Positions 63,829 to 64,000 of a DNA stretch of 64,000 nucleotides are shown piece by piece; position 1 is the stretch's first letter, and every line of letters starts with the position of its first letter. The stretch is from assembly GCA_017623215.1 (NCBI GenBank), contig JAGAPO010000022.1:49286-113285 (forward strand). The letters run 5' to 3'. A model generated the notes under the pieces. It saw only the letters and a list, made by a program, of their open reading frames with translations, ran no database searches and had not been told where the DNA came from. The position numbers and the translations under genes were made by a program. The stretch comes from Lachnospiraceae bacterium. GTDB lineage: Bacteria; Bacillota; Clostridia; Lachnospirales; Lachnospiraceae.

Positions 63829-64000
63829 TTTCGTATAGTATTTATTTACTATGAATAAAAAAGGTAGTGTAAAGTAGCCTATGAAAAACCGGAGCTGAAA
63901 AAAATGGCTCCACTGGAACCTTGAAAATTGCAGATACGATTATTTTTGGCAGCGTCCGCCACCCTTGACAGCACACAAAAGAAATGCTCTGAAGTCGTTA
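63829..64000. other. Right-edge leader, no start codon with gene found
   Basis: 172 bp. ATAGTA/TACTAT form a small inverted repeat near 63835-63852. From about 63880 to the end the composition is less A-rich. The minus-strand frame stays open from 63881 to the window edge. No family is recognisable; either a long leader or the edge of a mobile element. Confidence 0.3.

Overview
This window is chromosomal DNA from a low-to-mid GC anaerobic Firmicute, most likely a Lachnospiraceae-type gut clostridium. The reasons are Shine-Dalgarno sites of AGGAGG type before almost every gene, TTGACA/TATAAT promoters, intrinsic terminators, and clostridial families (DUF4364, DUF1385 next to prmC-prfA, a DUF6145-like protein, DarA, SpoIIE-type phosphatase, YesM-type kinase, DUF5696/Yip1 sugar-transport locus). 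No rRNA, tRNA, CRISPR array, prophage or complete insertion sequence was seen. It looks like ordinary chromosome with accessory loci rather than an island.

Layout. 1-6 kb: 3' end of clpX, then an operon of a GNAT protein, a DUF2156 protein, a MATE transporter carrying a C-terminal RsbW-like ATPase domain, and a membrane PP2C phosphatase, followed by a GNAT relic. 6.5-11 kb (minus strand): trkH-trkA potassium uptake, a DUF4364 winged-helix protein and a TIGR01212 radical SAM protein. 11.4-20.9 kb (plus): rho with a 31-copy pentapeptide tract, rpmE, a frameshifted DUF1385 gene, prmC, prfA, ktrB-ktrA and a TrmH methyltransferase. 20.9-29.7 kb: a GH20-like gene broken by one in-frame TGA, an unrecognised membrane/coiled-coil protein, pgi, an operator-rich promoter with a decayed MarR-like regulator ahead of an alcohol/aldehyde dehydrogenase pair, and a YhhN protein. 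30-43 kb: a frameshifted sugar-type binding lipoprotein, nfeD-SPFH, a patatin, argF, a LiaF-like protein, coaX, dus, asd, a membrane protein and a uracil permease on the minus strand. 43-51.7 kb: a HAD phosphatase, the c-di-AMP receptor DarA, and a complete oligopeptide-type ABC transporter with fused ATPases, plus a TIM-barrel hydrolase-like protein. 51.8-55.7 kb (minus): a cobalamin riboswitch driving a DUF4430 lipoprotein and an ECF S component; an ECF sigma factor followed by a membrane-tethered serpin; and a ProX/YbaK editing protein. 55.9-64 kb: an AraC-type response regulator, a sensor kinase lacking its ATPase domain, Yip1, DUF5696 and two sugar ABC permeases.

How genes work together. 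Potassium and c-di-AMP homeostasis recur (trkAH, ktrBA, darA). Translation termination is grouped (prmC, prfA, rpmE, rho nearby). The two most unusual systems are the sigma factor paired with a serpin whose cytoplasmic N-terminus resembles anti-sigma proteins (a possible protease-sensing sigma/anti-sigma pair), and the MATE-RsbW fusion next to an RsbU-like phosphatase. A 44-bp operator, with direct repeats 19 bp apart, is shared by the response-regulator promoter (55.9 kb) and a second promoter after the permeases (63.8 kb), which defines a likely autoregulated transport regulon. Several genes carry single-base lesions (DUF1385, the family-1 binding protein, the GH20-like gene); these may be real decay or assembly errors. 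All assignments come from reading the sequence and memory of families; no database search was run.
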